A stretch of 64,000 nt of DNA, taken from positions 1 through 64,000 of the forward strand of contig NZ_JAKGSC010000009.1 of NCBI RefSeq assembly GCF_022478115.1, written 5' to 3'. The translations under genes were made by a program, and so were the position numbers. The stretch is from Tenacibaculum aquimarinum. GTDB lineage: Bacteria > Bacteroidota > Bacteroidia > Flavobacteriales > Flavobacteriaceae. Of this stretch, positions 35,041 to 45,050 are shown piece by piece (within the stretch, counting starts at the first letter, position 1; the number at the start of each line of letters is the position of its first letter). The notes beneath the pieces are model-generated. The model made no database searches. It saw only the letters and a program-made list of their open reading frames with translations, and was not told the DNA's origin.

Positions 35041-37140
35041 TTACTTTAAACCTCTGGCTTTTAACATTGGTGTTGCTTCTGGGTTTCTTCCTGCAAAGAC
35101 TTTATACATTTCTGCATAATCCATGGTGTTTCCTTTAGATAAAACTTGCTCACGGAATTTTTGTCCGTTTTCACGAGTTAATAATCCGTTATCTTTAAAC
35201 CAATCATACGCATCATGACTTAACATTTCTGTCCATAAATACGAATAATAACCTGCTGCGTAACCTCCGCTAAAAATATGTGCAAAGTAAGTAGAGCGAT
35301 ATCTTGGTGGAACTTCATCTACATTTAATTTCATTTTTGCCAATGCTTCTAATTCAAACTTAGCAACATCTGTAATTTTTTCATCTGCAGAAATTGTGTG
35401 CCATTTCATATCTAAACTAGAAGAACATAAGTTTTCAATCATAGAATATCCTTGGTTAAAAGTTCCTGCATCTTTTATTTTTTTCAATAATGAAGCAGGA
35501 ATAACTTCTCCTGTTTTATAATGAATTGCATAATTATTTAAAACTTCAGGATGTGTAGACCAATTCTCGTTAAACTGAGATGGAAATTCTACAAAATCTC
35601 TTGCTGTACTTGTACCAGAAATTGATGCATATTTTTGATTTCCAAATAAACCGTGTAACGCGTGTCCAAACTCATGAAACATCGTTTCTACTTCACCAAA
35701 ACTGATTAATGCTGGTTCTCCTTCAGCTGGCTTTGGAGAGTTACACACATTATAGATAACTGGTTTTTGTTTGCGTAATTTAGATTGCTTTACAAAAGCA
35801 GACATCCAAGCGCCACCTCTTTTACTATCTCTTGCAAAGAAATCTCCGAAGTATAAACCTAATTTACTTCCGTCTTCTTCAAACAACTCATACACAACAA
35901 CATCTGGATGATATACTGGTATATCTGTACGCTTTTTAAAAGTGATTCCGTATAGTTTTGTTGCAGCATAAAAAACTCCTTTTTCAAGAACATTTGTTAC
36001 TTCGAAATATGGCTTTACTTCCTCTTCATTTAAATCGTACTTAGATTTTCTTACTTTTTCTGCGTAATGATTCCAATCGTAAGGCGCTAATTTAAAGTCT
36101 TTTCCTTCTTTGTTTATTTCAGCTTGAATTTCTTTTACTTCAGATGCTGCTTTTTCTAAAGAACCCGGAATTAAGTTTGTAAACATGTCAAAAACTTTAT
36201 CAGGTGTTGAAGCCATTGTTCCTTGTAAACTCCAACTTGCATAATTATCAAAACCTAAAATCTGTGCCTTTTTAGCTCTTAAAGTAACCATTTTCTGAAC
36301 TAATTCACTTGTATTGTATTCGCCAGCATCAGATCTGTGAATCGATTTTTCAAACAATTCTTTACGAACTTCTCTATTTTCTAACGTTTGTAAAGCGGGT
36401 TGTTGCGTAGTATTAATTAACTGAATTTCAAACTCACCGTCTTTCTCAATCGCTTTTATTTTTTCATCTGAAAAACCTTTTAATTTCTCTTTATCAGCAA
36501 CTACAACACCGCCTTTTTTAGAAGCATCTAAAAGTTTTTTACCAAAGTCGTTAGATAAACTAGCCAATTCAGAATTAATCTCTTTTAACTGCTCTTTTTT
36601 ATCTTCTGATAAATTAGCTCCTGCTTTTGCAAAATTCTTATAGTATTCTCCAACTAAATGTTTAGACTCAGCATCTAATTTTAAGGTTTCTAAATTAGAA
36701 TAGATGGTTTTAATTTTAGCGAATAGCTTAGTATTTAAAACAATATTATCTGAATGATTAGAAAATTTTGGCGCTAATTCTTTTTGGTTTGCTTTAATTA
36801 CATCATTTGTATGTGCACCAGCTAACCCAAAAAATACAGCAGTAACATTATCTAAGGTTTTGCTACTTTCTTCTAAGGCTAAAATGGTGTTTTCAAAAGT
36901 TGGTGCTTCTGTATTCTCAACTATTTTAGTAATTGCTTCATTTTGCAAACGCATTCCTTCCAAAATTGCAGGCATAAAATGCTCATTTTCAATTTTAGTG
37001 AAATCTGGCGTTCCGTATTCTAACGTACTACCAATTAATAAAGGATTTTCAGCTAAATTCATATTTACCTCTTTTTTTGACTCTTTAGAAGTACAACTTG
37101 CAAATAATACAACCGTTGCAATTAGTATATATTTTTTCAT
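35041..37140 (-). CDS. M3-family metallopeptidase lipoprotein (Dcp-like)
   Basis: The 699-residue protein begins with a lipobox (LFASCTSK), so it is anchored to a membrane facing the periplasm. The zinc motif HEFGH is at 489-493 in a typical M3 context (ETMFHEFGHALHGLF). It resembles peptidyl-dipeptidase Dcp and oligopeptidase A, which trim short peptides. Most relatives in other phyla are cytoplasmic, while lipoprotein versions are common in Bacteroidota. It is transcribed before the pentapeptide and YihY genes. Confidence 0.94.
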   Translation of the reverse strand: MKKYILIATVVLFASCTSKESKKEVNMNLAENPLLIGSTLEYGTPDFTKIENEHFMPAILEGMRLQNEAITKIVENTEAPTFENTILALEESSKTLDNVTAVFFGLAGAHTNDVIKANQKELAPKFSNHSDNIVLNTKLFAKIKTIYSNLETLKLDAESKHLVGEYYKNFAKAGANLSEDKKEQLKEINSELASLSNDFGKKLLDASKKGGVVVADKEKLKGFSDEKIKAIEKDGEFEIQLINTTQQPALQTLENREVRKELFEKSIHRSDAGEYNTSELVQKMVTLRAKKAQILGFDNYASWSLQGTMASTPDKVFDMFTNLIPGSLEKAASEVKEIQAEINKEGKDFKLAPYDWNHYAEKVRKSKYDLNEEEVKPYFEVTNVLEKGVFYAATKLYGITFKKRTDIPVYHPDVVVYELFEEDGSKLGLYFGDFFARDSKRGGAWMSAFVKQSKLRKQKPVIYNVCNSPKPAEGEPALISFGEVETMFHEFGHALHGLFGNQKYASISGTSTARDFVEFPSQFNENWSTHPEVLNNYAIHYKTGEVIPASLLKKIKDAGTFNQGYSMIENLCSSSLDMKWHTISADEKITDVAKFELEALAKMKLNVDEVPPRYRSTYFAHIFSGGYAAGYYSYLWTEMLSHDAYDWFKDNGLLTRENGQKFREQVLSKGNTMDYAEMYKVFAGRNPEATPMLKARGLK

Positions 37141-37162
37141 TATCTATGATTTTTATTATTAG

Positions 37163-38023
37163 TTAGTCAATCGCTTTTAAGCTTAAATCTAAGTTATAAA
37201 CCGAATGTGTTAATGCACCAGAAGAAATAAAATCTACACCACAATGCGCATATTTTCTAATCGTTTTTTCGTTAATTCCTCCAGAAGATTCTGTTAAACA
37301 TGTATCGCCAATTAAGGCAACTGCTTTACGCGTATCTTCGTAATTAAAATTATCAATTAGAATTCTGTAAACACCTTCATTAGACAAAATTTCTTTGATT
37401 TCTTCTAAACTTCTAGCTTCTACAATTATCTTAATATCTAAACCTTTTTCAGCTAAATATTGTTTTGTTTTGGTTATTGCAGCTGTAATTCCGCCAGCAA
37501 AATCAATGTGATTATCTTTAATCATCACCATATCGTACAATGCAAATCTGTGGTTTTCTCCACCTCCAATTTTTACAGCCCATTTTTCTAAAGCTCTAAT
37601 TCCTGGAGTCGTTTTTCTAGTATCTAAAACTTTGGTTTTGGTGCCTTCTAACAAGCCCATAAAAAAAGCAGTTTTAGTTGCTATTGCAGACATACGTTGC
37701 ATTGCGTTTAAAACCAAACGCTCTGCCATTAATATAGATTGAGATTTTCCTGAAACATGAAAAACAATGTCTCCATACTTTACTTTTTCGCCATCATTTA
37801 TAAAGGTTTCTACTTGTAAATCTTTGTCAACATAAGAAAAAACTTGCTTTGCAAACTCCACACCAGCAATAATTCCTTCATCTTTAACCAATAACTTTGC
37901 TTTTCCTTGCGCATCTGCAGGAATACAAGAAAGTGATGTATGATCGCCATCTCCAATGTCTTCTCTTAATGCGTTTGTAATTATTAAATCGAGTTCTTTA
38001 TTAAATTGTTCTTTTGAAATCAT
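37163..38023 (-). CDS. nadC: nicotinate-nucleotide pyrophosphorylase (carboxylating)
   Basis: NadC makes nicotinate mononucleotide from quinolinate and PRPP in de novo NAD synthesis. The 286-residue product shows ALREDIGDGDHTS at the start, VLDTRKTTPGIRALEKWAVKIGGGENHRFALYDMVMIKDNHI in the middle (substrate-binding arginine, lysines and histidine), and ESSGGINEKTIR near the end. Length is normal. It precedes the M3 peptidase gene on the same strand and is divergent from rlmH. Confidence 0.96.
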   Translation of the reverse strand: MISKEQFNKELDLIITNALREDIGDGDHTSLSCIPADAQGKAKLLVKDEGIIAGVEFAKQVFSYVDKDLQVETFINDGEKVKYGDIVFHVSGKSQSILMAERLVLNAMQRMSAIATKTAFFMGLLEGTKTKVLDTRKTTPGIRALEKWAVKIGGGENHRFALYDMVMIKDNHIDFAGGITAAITKTKQYLAEKGLDIKIIVEARSLEEIKEILSNEGVYRILIDNFNYEDTRKAVALIGDTCLTESSGGINEKTIRKYAHCGVDFISSGALTHSVYNLDLSLKAID

Positions 38024-38075
38024 TTTTTACTTTAATTATATGTGCTAAAATAAGACAATTTTTAATGATTAATTG

Positions 38076-38083
38076 TAATTTTG
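38076..38083 (+). promoter_or_regulatory. TAnnTTTG -7 box of rlmH
   Basis: TAATTTTG is an exact -7 match that ends only four bases before the ATG at 38088. The message would be leaderless or nearly so. Confidence 0.6.
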
Positions 38084-38087
38084 AATT

Positions 38088-38561
38088 ATGAAAATCAAGT
38101 TACTTGCTATTGGTAAAACCGATGATAAAAATTTAATTCAACTTATTGATAACTATCAAAATAGATTAAAGCATTATATAAAGTTTGAATTGGAAATAAT
38201 TCCTGACATTAAAAATGTGAAGAATCTGAGTGAAATTCAGCAAAAAGAAAAAGAAGGGAATTTAATTTTAAGCAAGCTTCAAAATACTGATAATTTAGTT
38301 TTATTAGATGATAAAGGCAAGCACTTTACTTCTATTGAGTTTTCTAAATATCTTCAGAAAAAAATGAATTCGGGCATTAAGCAACTAGTGTTGGTTATTG
38401 GAGGTCCTTATGGATTTTCGGAAGCTGTTTATAAAAAATCAGTCGGAAAAATATCATTATCAAAAATGACTTTTTCTCACCAAATGATTCGTTTATTTAT
38501 TGTTGAACAACTCTACAGAGGTTTTACAATTTTGAAGAATGAACCTTATCATCACGAATAA
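38088..38561 (+). CDS. rlmH: 23S rRNA pseudouridine-1915 N3-methyltransferase
   Basis: RlmH methylates pseudouridine 1915 in helix 69 of 23S rRNA, using S-adenosylmethionine in a SPOUT fold. The 157-residue product carries LVLDDKGKHFTSIEFS, VIGGPYGFSE (SAM-binding knot) and the terminal MTFSHQMIRLFIVEQLYRGFTI with NEPYHHE. Length and ends are typical. The promoter box lies almost on the start codon. The tex gene follows after 13 bases. Confidence 0.97.
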   Translation: MKIKLLAIGKTDDKNLIQLIDNYQNRLKHYIKFELEIIPDIKNVKNLSEIQQKEKEGNLILSKLQNTDNLVLLDDKGKHFTSIEFSKYLQKKMNSGIKQLVLVIGGPYGFSEAVYKKSVGKISLSKMTFSHQMIRLFIVEQLYRGFTILKNEPYHHE

Positions 38562-38574
38562 CTCTTAGACAAAC

Positions 38575-40698
38575 ATGCAATTACTTCAATATATAATTCA
38601 ACAGACACAATTAACCGAAAAGTCTGTAAAAAACACCATTTCATTATTAAATGAAGATGCTACAATTCCATTTATTTCTAGATATAGAAAAGAAATGACA
38701 GGTAATTTAGATGAAGTTGAAATTGGTGAAATTGTAAAATTTAAAGAACTTTTTGAAGCTTTAGAAAAGCGTAAAAAAGCTATTTTAAAAGCGTTGGAAG
38801 AACAAGACGTTTTAACTGCTGAATTAGAACAAAAAGTTAACAATTCTAAAGATTTAATTGCATTAGAAGACTTGTATTTACCGTTTAAGAAAAAACGAAA
38901 AACAAAAGCAGAAACTGCCCGTTTACAAGGTTTAGAACCGTTGGCAAAAATGATAATGAGTCAGCGTGTAAATGATTTAGAATCTACTGCTTCTAAATAT
39001 ACAAATAACGAAGTTGAAACCATTGAAGACGCTTTAGAAGGTGCACGTTTTATTATTGCTGAATGGATTAATGAAAGAACCGATATTAGAAATAATATTA
39101 GAAGAGAATTAGAAAGACATGCTACAATTTCATCAAAAATAATAAAGAGTAAAAAGGATGATGAAAAAGCACAGAAATTTAAAGATTATTTTGATTGGAG
39201 CGAGTCTTTAAGCCGAATTCCTTCCCACAGATTATTAGCTATTTTAAGAGCAGAAAGCGAGGGTTTTATTAGAGTTAAAATTGAAATTGATTCTGATAGA
39301 TTATTGCAAAGAGTTGAGAACAGAATCATTAGAACTCAAAATGAATGTACTCCTCAAATAGAACTCGCTATAAAGGATGCTTTTAAACGTTTGTTATATC
39401 CGTCTTTGTCAAATGAAAGATTATCATTAGCCAAAGAAAAAGCAGATGAAGATGCAATTACCGTATTTTCTAAAAACCTAAAACAGTTACTTTTAGGTGC
39501 TCCTTTAGGTGAAAAAAGAATTTTAGCCATCGATCCTGGATTTAAATCTGGTTGTAAAATTGTTTGCTTAAATGAACAAGGAGAATTAGAACATAACGAA
39601 ACTATTTTTCCGCATGCACCACAAAATCAAACTATTGAAGCCATAAAAAAAATAAGTTCTTTAGCAGAATCTTATAAAATTGAAGCCATTGCAATTGGAA
39701 ACGGAACTGCTTCTAGAGAAACCGAACAATTGGTACAAAAAATTCAGTTTAAAAATACTATTGATGTTTTTGTGGTAAGTGAAGCTGGCGCTTCTATTTA
39801 TTCGGCTTCTAAAATTGCCAGAGACGAATTCCCTAATTATGATGTTACCGTTCGTGGTTCGGTTTCAATTGGTAGACGTTTACAGGATCCTTTGGCAGAA
39901 TTGGTAAAGATTGATGCAAAATCGATTGGTGTTGGACAATATCAGCACGATGTAGATCAAACAAAATTGAAAAAATCACTTGATACAACTGTAGAAAGTT
40001 GTGTAAATACTATTGGCGTAAACATAAATACGGCAAGTGAATCTTTGTTGAGTTACGTTTCTGGAATTGGACCAAAATTGGCAGAAAACATTGTGAATTA
40101 TAGAAACGAAAACGGTTCTTTTTCTTCAAGAAATGAAATAAAAAAAGTTCCTCGTTTAGGCGGAAAAGCATATGAACAAGCTGCTGGTTTTTTACGAATT
40201 AAAAATGGTAAGAATCCGTTAGATGATTCTGGAGTTCACCCAGAAAGTTATAATTTGGTTGATAAAATTGCCAAAGACAACAATAAAAAAGTTGCTGAAT
40301 TTATTGGTAATAAAGAACTAATCCAGAAAATAAACCTAAAAAATTATATAACGGAAACTATTGGTTTACCTACACTAGAAGATATTGTAAAAGAATTAGA
40401 AAAACCCGGTTTAGATCCAAGAGAAAAAGCAAAAGTGTTTTCTTTTGATGCAACTATTAAAACAATATCAGATTTAAGAATTGGGCAATTGTTACCCGGA
40501 ATTGTAAATAACATTACAAATTTTGGCTGTTTTGTTGATCTTGGAATTAAAGAAAGTGGATTAATACACGTTTCAAACTTATCAGATACTTTTGTAAAAG
40601 ATGTAAACGCCATTGTTACTTTGCAACAACAAATTATTGTAAAAGTTTTAGAAGTTGATGTGGTTAGAAAACGAATTCAATTAGCTTTGGTGAAATAA
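38575..40698 (+). CDS. tex: RNA-binding transcription accessory protein Tex
   Basis: The 707-residue protein has the Tex domain order: N-terminal helical region, a YqgF/RuvX-like domain (LAIDPGFKSGCKIV near residue 320), a helix-hairpin-helix pair (LLSYVSGIGPKLAENIVNYR), and a C-terminal S1 domain (GIVNNITNFGCFVDLGIKESGLIHVSNLSD, about 640-705). Tex binds nucleic acids and influences transcription; its exact action is unsettled. It is cotranscribed with rlmH. Confidence 0.95.
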   Translation: MQLLQYIIQQTQLTEKSVKNTISLLNEDATIPFISRYRKEMTGNLDEVEIGEIVKFKELFEALEKRKKAILKALEEQDVLTAELEQKVNNSKDLIALEDLYLPFKKKRKTKAETARLQGLEPLAKMIMSQRVNDLESTASKYTNNEVETIEDALEGARFIIAEWINERTDIRNNIRRELERHATISSKIIKSKKDDEKAQKFKDYFDWSESLSRIPSHRLLAILRAESEGFIRVKIEIDSDRLLQRVENRIIRTQNECTPQIELAIKDAFKRLLYPSLSNERLSLAKEKADEDAITVFSKNLKQLLLGAPLGEKRILAIDPGFKSGCKIVCLNEQGELEHNETIFPHAPQNQTIEAIKKISSLAESYKIEAIAIGNGTASRETEQLVQKIQFKNTIDVFVVSEAGASIYSASKIARDEFPNYDVTVRGSVSIGRRLQDPLAELVKIDAKSIGVGQYQHDVDQTKLKKSLDTTVESCVNTIGVNINTASESLLSYVSGIGPKLAENIVNYRNENGSFSSRNEIKKVPRLGGKAYEQAAGFLRIKNGKNPLDDSGVHPESYNLVDKIAKDNNKKVAEFIGNKELIQKINLKNYITETIGLPTLEDIVKELEKPGLDPREKAKVFSFDATIKTISDLRIGQLLPGIVNNITNFGCFVDLGIKESGLIHVSNLSDTFVKDVNAIVTLQQQIIVKVLEVDVVRKRIQLALVK

Positions 40699-40723
40699 AT
40701 TAATAATTTCTTATCTTTATAAA

Positions 40724-40870
40724 ATGAGTACTAAAACAGATAAAAATGATTCTTGGGATGACTTAAGTGATTCTCAAAAGGAACAAATACAAAAAGAAGT
40801 TAAAGAATCAAACAAAAAGAAAAAAACCACCTGGGATGATGTTAAAGAAAATCTTTCAAAATTAAAATAA
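40724..40870 (+). CDS. 48-residue charged protein with a repeated W-D-D motif
   Basis: This short frame lies 25 bases after tex, begins ATGAGTACT and ends TAA at 40870. The product is very polar. It contains SWDDLSDSQKEQI near the start and TWDDVKENLSKLK at the end, so a tryptophan-aspartate-aspartate motif occurs twice around a lysine-rich middle. The C-terminal WDDV-x5-L pattern resembles the tail of small addiction-module antitoxin-like proteins, but there is no toxin gene next to it. A terminator follows about 60 bases on, which supports expression. Confidence 0.65.
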   Translation: MSTKTDKNDSWDDLSDSQKEQIQKEVKESNKKKKTTWDDVKENLSKLK

Positions 40871-40931
40871 TATAAACCCTGCTTATAAATTAAAAAAACT
40901 ACTTAATTAACAATATATAAATACTAATTTT

Positions 40932-40961
40932 AGTCCTTCATGTTTTAAAACCTGAAGGACT
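40932..40961 (+). terminator. terminator after tex and the 48-residue gene
   Basis: Perfect arms agtccttca and tgaaggact surround a 12-base loop; T-rich sequence follows. Confidence 0.8.
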
Positions 40962-41040
40962 TCTATTTTATTAACAATCGCAAAAAGAACATCTTTAAAT
41001 ATATAATAATTCACTAATTTCGAATTCGAAAAAATAATCA

Positions 41041-43365
41041 ATGAAAGTCTGTATTGCCGAGAAACCAAGTGTAGCAAGAGAAATTGCTAGTATTCTAGGA
41101 GCCAACACAAAACGTGATGGTTTTTACGAAGGAAACGGTTATGCGGTTACTTATACGTTTGGACATTTATGCACACTTTTAGAACCTAAAGATTATAAAC
41201 CGCATTGGAAAAGTTGGGATTTAAACAACTTACCCATGTTACCAGAACGTTTTGACACCAAAGTTACTGGCGATGCAGGAATTAAAAAGCAATTCAATAT
41301 TGTAAAATCTTTATTCGAAAAAGCAGATGTTGTTATCAATTGTGGGGATGCAGGAACAGAAGGAGAACTCATTCAGCGTTGGGTAATTAACCAATGTAAT
41401 TACAAAGGAGAAGTACAACGTTTATGGATTTCTTCGCTTACTGAAGAAGCTATTAAAGAAGGTTTTAAAAATTTAAAACCGGCTGAACAATATGATAATT
41501 TATATTACGCAGGATTCTCGAGAGCTATTGGAGATTGGCTTTTAGGCTTAAACGCAACACGTTTATATACTGTAAAGTTTGGCGGATTTAAACAAGTTTT
41601 ATCCGTTGGAAGAGTGCAAACTCCTACCCTAGCAATGTTGGTAAATCGTTTTAAAGAAATTAGAGATTTTAAACCACAGCCGTATTGGGAATTACAAACC
41701 ACCTACAGAAATACACTTTTTAATTACGAAGATGGTCGTTTTTTAAAGCAAGAAGACGGACAAGTTTTAGCGAATAAAGTTGCTGAATCTGATTTTGAAA
41801 TTGTTTCTGTAACCAAAAAGAAAGGAAAAGAATACGCACCAAAACTGTTTGATTTAACAGGTTTACAAGTGTATTGTAATAATAAATTCGGTTTTTCTGC
41901 GGATGAAACCTTAAAAATGGTTCAGAAGTTATACGAAATGAAAGTTGTAACCTATCCAAGAGTTGATACTACTTTCTTACCAAATGACGTATATCCGAAA
42001 GTTGCAGGTATTTTATCTAAATTAACCAACTATAGCAAACTTACCGAACCACTTTTAGGTAGTAAAATAAAGAAATCGAAACGTGTTTTTGATGATAAAA
42101 AAGTAACCGATCACCACGCAATTATTCCTACGGGAATTCAAAGTAATTTACAGTACAATCAACAACAAGTCTACGACATCATTACAAAACGTTTTATTGG
42201 TGTTTTTTATCCAGATTCAGATGTTTCTAATACTTCCGTAATTGGTAAAGCTGCCGATGTTCCGTTTAAAACAACAGGAAAAGAGATTATAAATAAAGGT
42301 TGGCGCGTTGTTTTTGAAACCGAAGAAAGTAAAATTAAAAAGGAATTAAATCAACAATTAACTTTGCCTTCTTTTGTAAAAGGTGAAAAAGGAACGCACG
42401 AACCTTCGTTTTTAGAAAAGGAAACAAAACCTCCAAGAAATTTTACGGAAGCAAGTTTATTACGCGCCATGGAAACTGCTGGAAAGCAAGTTGATGATGA
42501 TGAAATGCGTGAATTGATGAAGGAAAACGGAATTGGAAGACCTTCTACAAGAGCAAGTATTATTGAAACTTTGTTCCGAAGAAAATATATAGAACGTAAG
42601 AAAAAATTGGTTTTACCAACGCAAACTGGTATTGACTTAATTAATATTATTGACAACGAATTATTAAAATCTGCCGAGTTAACTGGACGTTGGGAAAAAC
42701 GTTTAAAGGAAATTGAAAGAGGAGATTTTAACGCGGGAACCTTCATTAAGAACATGAAGAAGATGGTAGATGAATTGGTCTATGAAGTGCGTTCTAACAC
42801 TTCTAAAAAGAGAATTTCTGCTGTTACTTCGAGCGCAGTCGAGAAGTCTCAAAAGATTTCTCCAAAAACTAAAAAAACAAAATCTAAGCAAGTTGCAGGT
42901 AAAACCTGTCCGAAATGTAAAAAAGGACACATTTTAAAAGGTTCTTCTGCTTTTGGTTGTTCTGAATATAAAAACAATTGCGATTTAAAAATTCCGTTTG
43001 AAGTTTACGGAAAGAAAGTATCTGAAAATCAAATTATACGTTTGATAGACAAAGGTTGTACAACCAATTTAAAAGGTTTTAAAACCGATGCTGGTAAAGT
43101 TGAAGGATTGATTCGTTTTGATGAAAACTTCAACCTAAAATTAGAACAAAAGCAAACTATCACCTCGAGCGCAGTAGAGAATTCTTCTAATAAAATTCCA
43201 TGTCCAAAGTGTAAAAAAGGAACTATTTTAAAAGGAAAAACTGCTTATGGTTGTTCTGCTTATAAAACAGGTTGCGATTTTGTTTTCACCTTTGAAAACA
43301 TTAAAAAAATGGCAAATGGGCAGCCTTTAACCAAAGAATTGGTTTTAAAAATTATATCGAGTTAA
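41041..43365 (+). CDS. topB: DNA topoisomerase III with two C-terminal zinc-ribbon modules
   Basis: TopB is a type IA topoisomerase that decatenates DNA. The 774-residue product has the TOPRIM domain ([28 protein letters not shown]), the catalytic tyrosine Y305 in TYPRVDT, and [15 protein letters not shown]. Two C-terminal modules follow, each CPKC-KKG-ILKG with downstream cysteines (C623/C626 and C721/C724). Ahead of each module stands a near-identical insert, TSSAVEKS at 596-603 and TSSAVENS at 708-715, coded by a palindromic word (cgagcgcagt) that resembles an intergenic REP. It overlaps nothing; rdgB starts three bases on. Confidence 0.96.
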   Translation: MKVCIAEKPSVAREIASILGANTKRDGFYEGNGYAVTYTFGHLCTLLEPKDYKPHWKSWDLNNLPMLPERFDTKVTGDAGIKKQFNIVKSLFEKADVVINCGDAGTEGELIQRWVINQCNYKGEVQRLWISSLTEEAIKEGFKNLKPAEQYDNLYYAGFSRAIGDWLLGLNATRLYTVKFGGFKQVLSVGRVQTPTLAMLVNRFKEIRDFKPQPYWELQTTYRNTLFNYEDGRFLKQEDGQVLANKVAESDFEIVSVTKKKGKEYAPKLFDLTGLQVYCNNKFGFSADETLKMVQKLYEMKVVTYPRVDTTFLPNDVYPKVAGILSKLTNYSKLTEPLLGSKIKKSKRVFDDKKVTDHHAIIPTGIQSNLQYNQQQVYDIITKRFIGVFYPDSDVSNTSVIGKAADVPFKTTGKEIINKGWRVVFETEESKIKKELNQQLTLPSFVKGEKGTHEPSFLEKETKPPRNFTEASLLRAMETAGKQVDDDEMRELMKENGIGRPSTRASIIETLFRRKYIERKKKLVLPTQTGIDLINIIDNELLKSAELTGRWEKRLKEIERGDFNAGTFIKNMKKMVDELVYEVRSNTSKKRISAVTSSAVEKSQKISPKTKKTKSKQVAGKTCPKCKKGHILKGSSAFGCSEYKNNCDLKIPFEVYGKKVSENQIIRLIDKGCTTNLKGFKTDAGKVEGLIRFDENFNLKLEQKQTITSSAVENSSNKIPCPKCKKGTILKGKTAYGCSAYKTGCDFVFTFENIKKMANGQPLTKELVLKIISS
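42826..42849 (+). repeat. in-frame palindromic REP-like insert 1 in topB
   Basis: The DNA acttcgagcgcagtcgagaa plus gtct is an imperfect palindrome and codes TSSAVEKS. Twenty-one of its 24 bases match the insert at 43162-43185, although the surrounding zinc-ribbon modules have diverged more. Confidence 0.65.
43162..43185 (+). repeat. in-frame palindromic REP-like insert 2 in topB
   Basis: This stretch codes TSSAVENS in the same reading frame as insert 1. Differences from insert 1 are at three bases, two of them in the third position of codons that keep the amino acid. Confidence 0.65.
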
Positions 43366-43367
43366 AT

Positions 43368-43949
43368 ATGAAATTAGTTTTCGCCACAAACAATACAAAT
43401 AAACTTTCTGAAGTTCAAAAAATGCTCCCAAACTCAATAGAACTATTGAGCTTAAAAGACATTAATTGTTTTGATGAAATTGAAGAAACTGCAACAACTT
43501 TAGACGGAAACGCAAAAATTAAAGCCGATTATATTACACAAAAATTTGGCTATAATTGTTTTGCTGATGATACTGGTTTAGAAGTTGAAAGTTTAGACAA
43601 TAAACCTGGCGTGTATTCTGCTCGTTATGCTGGAGAACCAACAAATTCAGAAAATAACATGCAAAAATTATTGACTGAATTAGAAAACAACACCAATAGA
43701 AAAGCACAATTTAGAACTTCGGTTTGTTTAAATTTAAGTGGCAAACAGTTTTTATTTAACGGAATTTGTAAAGGTGAAATTCTATCAGAGAAACAAGGCG
43801 AAAAAGGTTTTGGATATGATCCTATTTTTAAACCAAACGGATTTACAAGTTCTTTTGCAGAAATGTCTTCAGAAGAAAAAAATAAAATTTCGCATCGAGG
43901 AATTGCAATTAAAGAGTTGGTAGAATTTTTGGAAGAAAATTATTCGTAA
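43368..43949 (+). CDS. rdgB: non-canonical purine NTP pyrophosphatase (RdgB/HAM1)
   Basis: This enzyme hydrolyses ITP, dITP and XTP to monophosphates and keeps deaminated purines out of nucleic acids. The 193-residue product carries the N-terminal [13 protein letters not shown], the [23 protein letters not shown] block, GFGYDPIF and the C-terminal KISHRGIA. Length is normal. It starts three bases after topB, so it is cotranscribed. A twin REP begins three bases after its stop. Confidence 0.97.
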   Translation: MKLVFATNNTNKLSEVQKMLPNSIELLSLKDINCFDEIEETATTLDGNAKIKADYITQKFGYNCFADDTGLEVESLDNKPGVYSARYAGEPTNSENNMQKLLTELENNTNRKAQFRTSVCLNLSGKQFLFNGICKGEILSEKQGEKGFGYDPIFKPNGFTSSFAEMSSEEKNKISHRGIAIKELVEFLEENYS

Positions 43950-43952
43950 ACT

Positions 43953-44019
43953 TGTCATTCCTGCGCAGGCAGGAATCCAAACAAACTTAAAATAGATTCC
44001 TGCTTGCGCAGGAATGACA
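43953..44019. repeat. twin-hairpin REP element abutting the FecCD-type gene
   Basis: Two opposed hairpins, tgtcattcctgcgcaggc followed by aggaatcc (43953-43978) and agattcctgcttgcgcagga followed by atgaca (43994-44019), are separated by 15 bases. The unit ends two bases before the ATG of the permease gene at 44022, so it occupies all of the space where a leader should be. Confidence 0.85.
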
Positions 44020-44021
44020 AA

Positions 44022-45050
44022 ATGAAACAACAAAAACACACAAAACACTTTATTTTATTAGCAGTTTTACTGTTAGTATTTTTCTTTGTGAATCTCAGTT
44101 TGGGGTCAGTTTCTATTCCGTTTGAGGATATTTTAAAAAGTTTGTCTGGCGGAAACCCAGCCAAAGAAAGTTGGCAAACAATCATTTTAAATTTTAGATT
44201 ACCAAAAGCAATTACCGCAATCTTAGTAGGTTCTGGCTTATCTATTTGCGGTTTATTAATGCAAACCTTGTTTAGAAATCCGCTTGCGGGACCTTTTGTT
44301 TTAGGTATTTCATCTGGCGCAAGTTTAGGTGTTGCAATATTAATTTTAGGTTCAAGTCTTTTTGGTGGCGTCTTTTTATCTATTGCATTTTCTAATTGGG
44401 CAATTGCAATTGCTGCAAGTTTAGGTGCTTTTTTAGTGCTTTCCGCAGTAATAATTACAGCAAATAGAGTTAGAAATACCATGTCAATTCTAATAATCGG
44501 ATTAATGTTTGGCTCACTAACTTCCGCAGTTATATCAGTACTCGCCTACTTTAGCGAAGCTGCTCAAATTCAACAATACATGTTTTGGAGTTTTGGAAGT
44601 TTAGGCAACCTAACTTGGAATGAAATACTTGTTTTTGCCATCATTTATTTCATCGGAATTACAGCAACATTTTCAATTATAAAACCTTTAAACAGTTATT
44701 TATTAGGTGAAAATTATGCGAAGAGTTTAGGAATCAATATCAAGAAAAGTAGAAATATCATTTTAATGATTACAAGTTTATTAACAGGAGTTATCACTGC
44801 TTTTTCTGGACCAATTGCATTTGTTGGCTTGGCGGTTCCTCATATTGCAAAAATGGTGTTTTCAACATCTAATCATAAAATATTATTACCAGCAACAGCT
44901 TTAATTGGTGCAATTGCCTTGTTAATTTGCGATTTAATTGCGCAATTACCAACAAGTGAATTTACGCTTCCAATTAACGCAATTACCTCATTATTTGGCG
45001 CGCCAGTTGTTATTTGGTTGTTAGTTCGAAAAAAGAAAATATTTGTGTAA
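44022..45050 (+). CDS. FecCD-family iron/siderophore ABC transporter permease
   Basis: I start at the ATG at 44022 (MKQQKHTKHFIL); a TTG 18 bases upstream lies inside the REP and is unlikely. The 342-residue protein has about nine to ten hydrophobic segments, NFRLPKAITAILVGSGLSICGLLMQTLFRNPLAGPFVLGISSGA (the BtuC/FecC hallmark) and GPIAFVGLAVPHIAK. It imports a ferric siderophore, heme or cobalamin. The ATPase gene follows; no substrate-binding lipoprotein or TonB-dependent receptor is adjacent, so the ligand is unknown. Confidence 0.93.
   Translation: MKQQKHTKHFILLAVLLLVFFFVNLSLGSVSIPFEDILKSLSGGNPAKESWQTIILNFRLPKAITAILVGSGLSICGLLMQTLFRNPLAGPFVLGISSGASLGVAILILGSSLFGGVFLSIAFSNWAIAIAASLGAFLVLSAVIITANRVRNTMSILIIGLMFGSLTSAVISVLAYFSEAAQIQQYMFWSFGSLGNLTWNEILVFAIIYFIGITATFSIIKPLNSYLLGENYAKSLGINIKKSRNIILMITSLLTGVITAFSGPIAFVGLAVPHIAKMVFSTSNHKILLPATALIGAIALLICDLIAQLPTSEFTLPINAITSLFGAPVVIWLLVRKKKIFV

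Noticed and set aside
43955..44482. A 175-residue frame antisense to the FecCD-type gene, ending in LSFLRKQESI
   Set aside because: The end is translated REP and the rest mirrors the permease gene.
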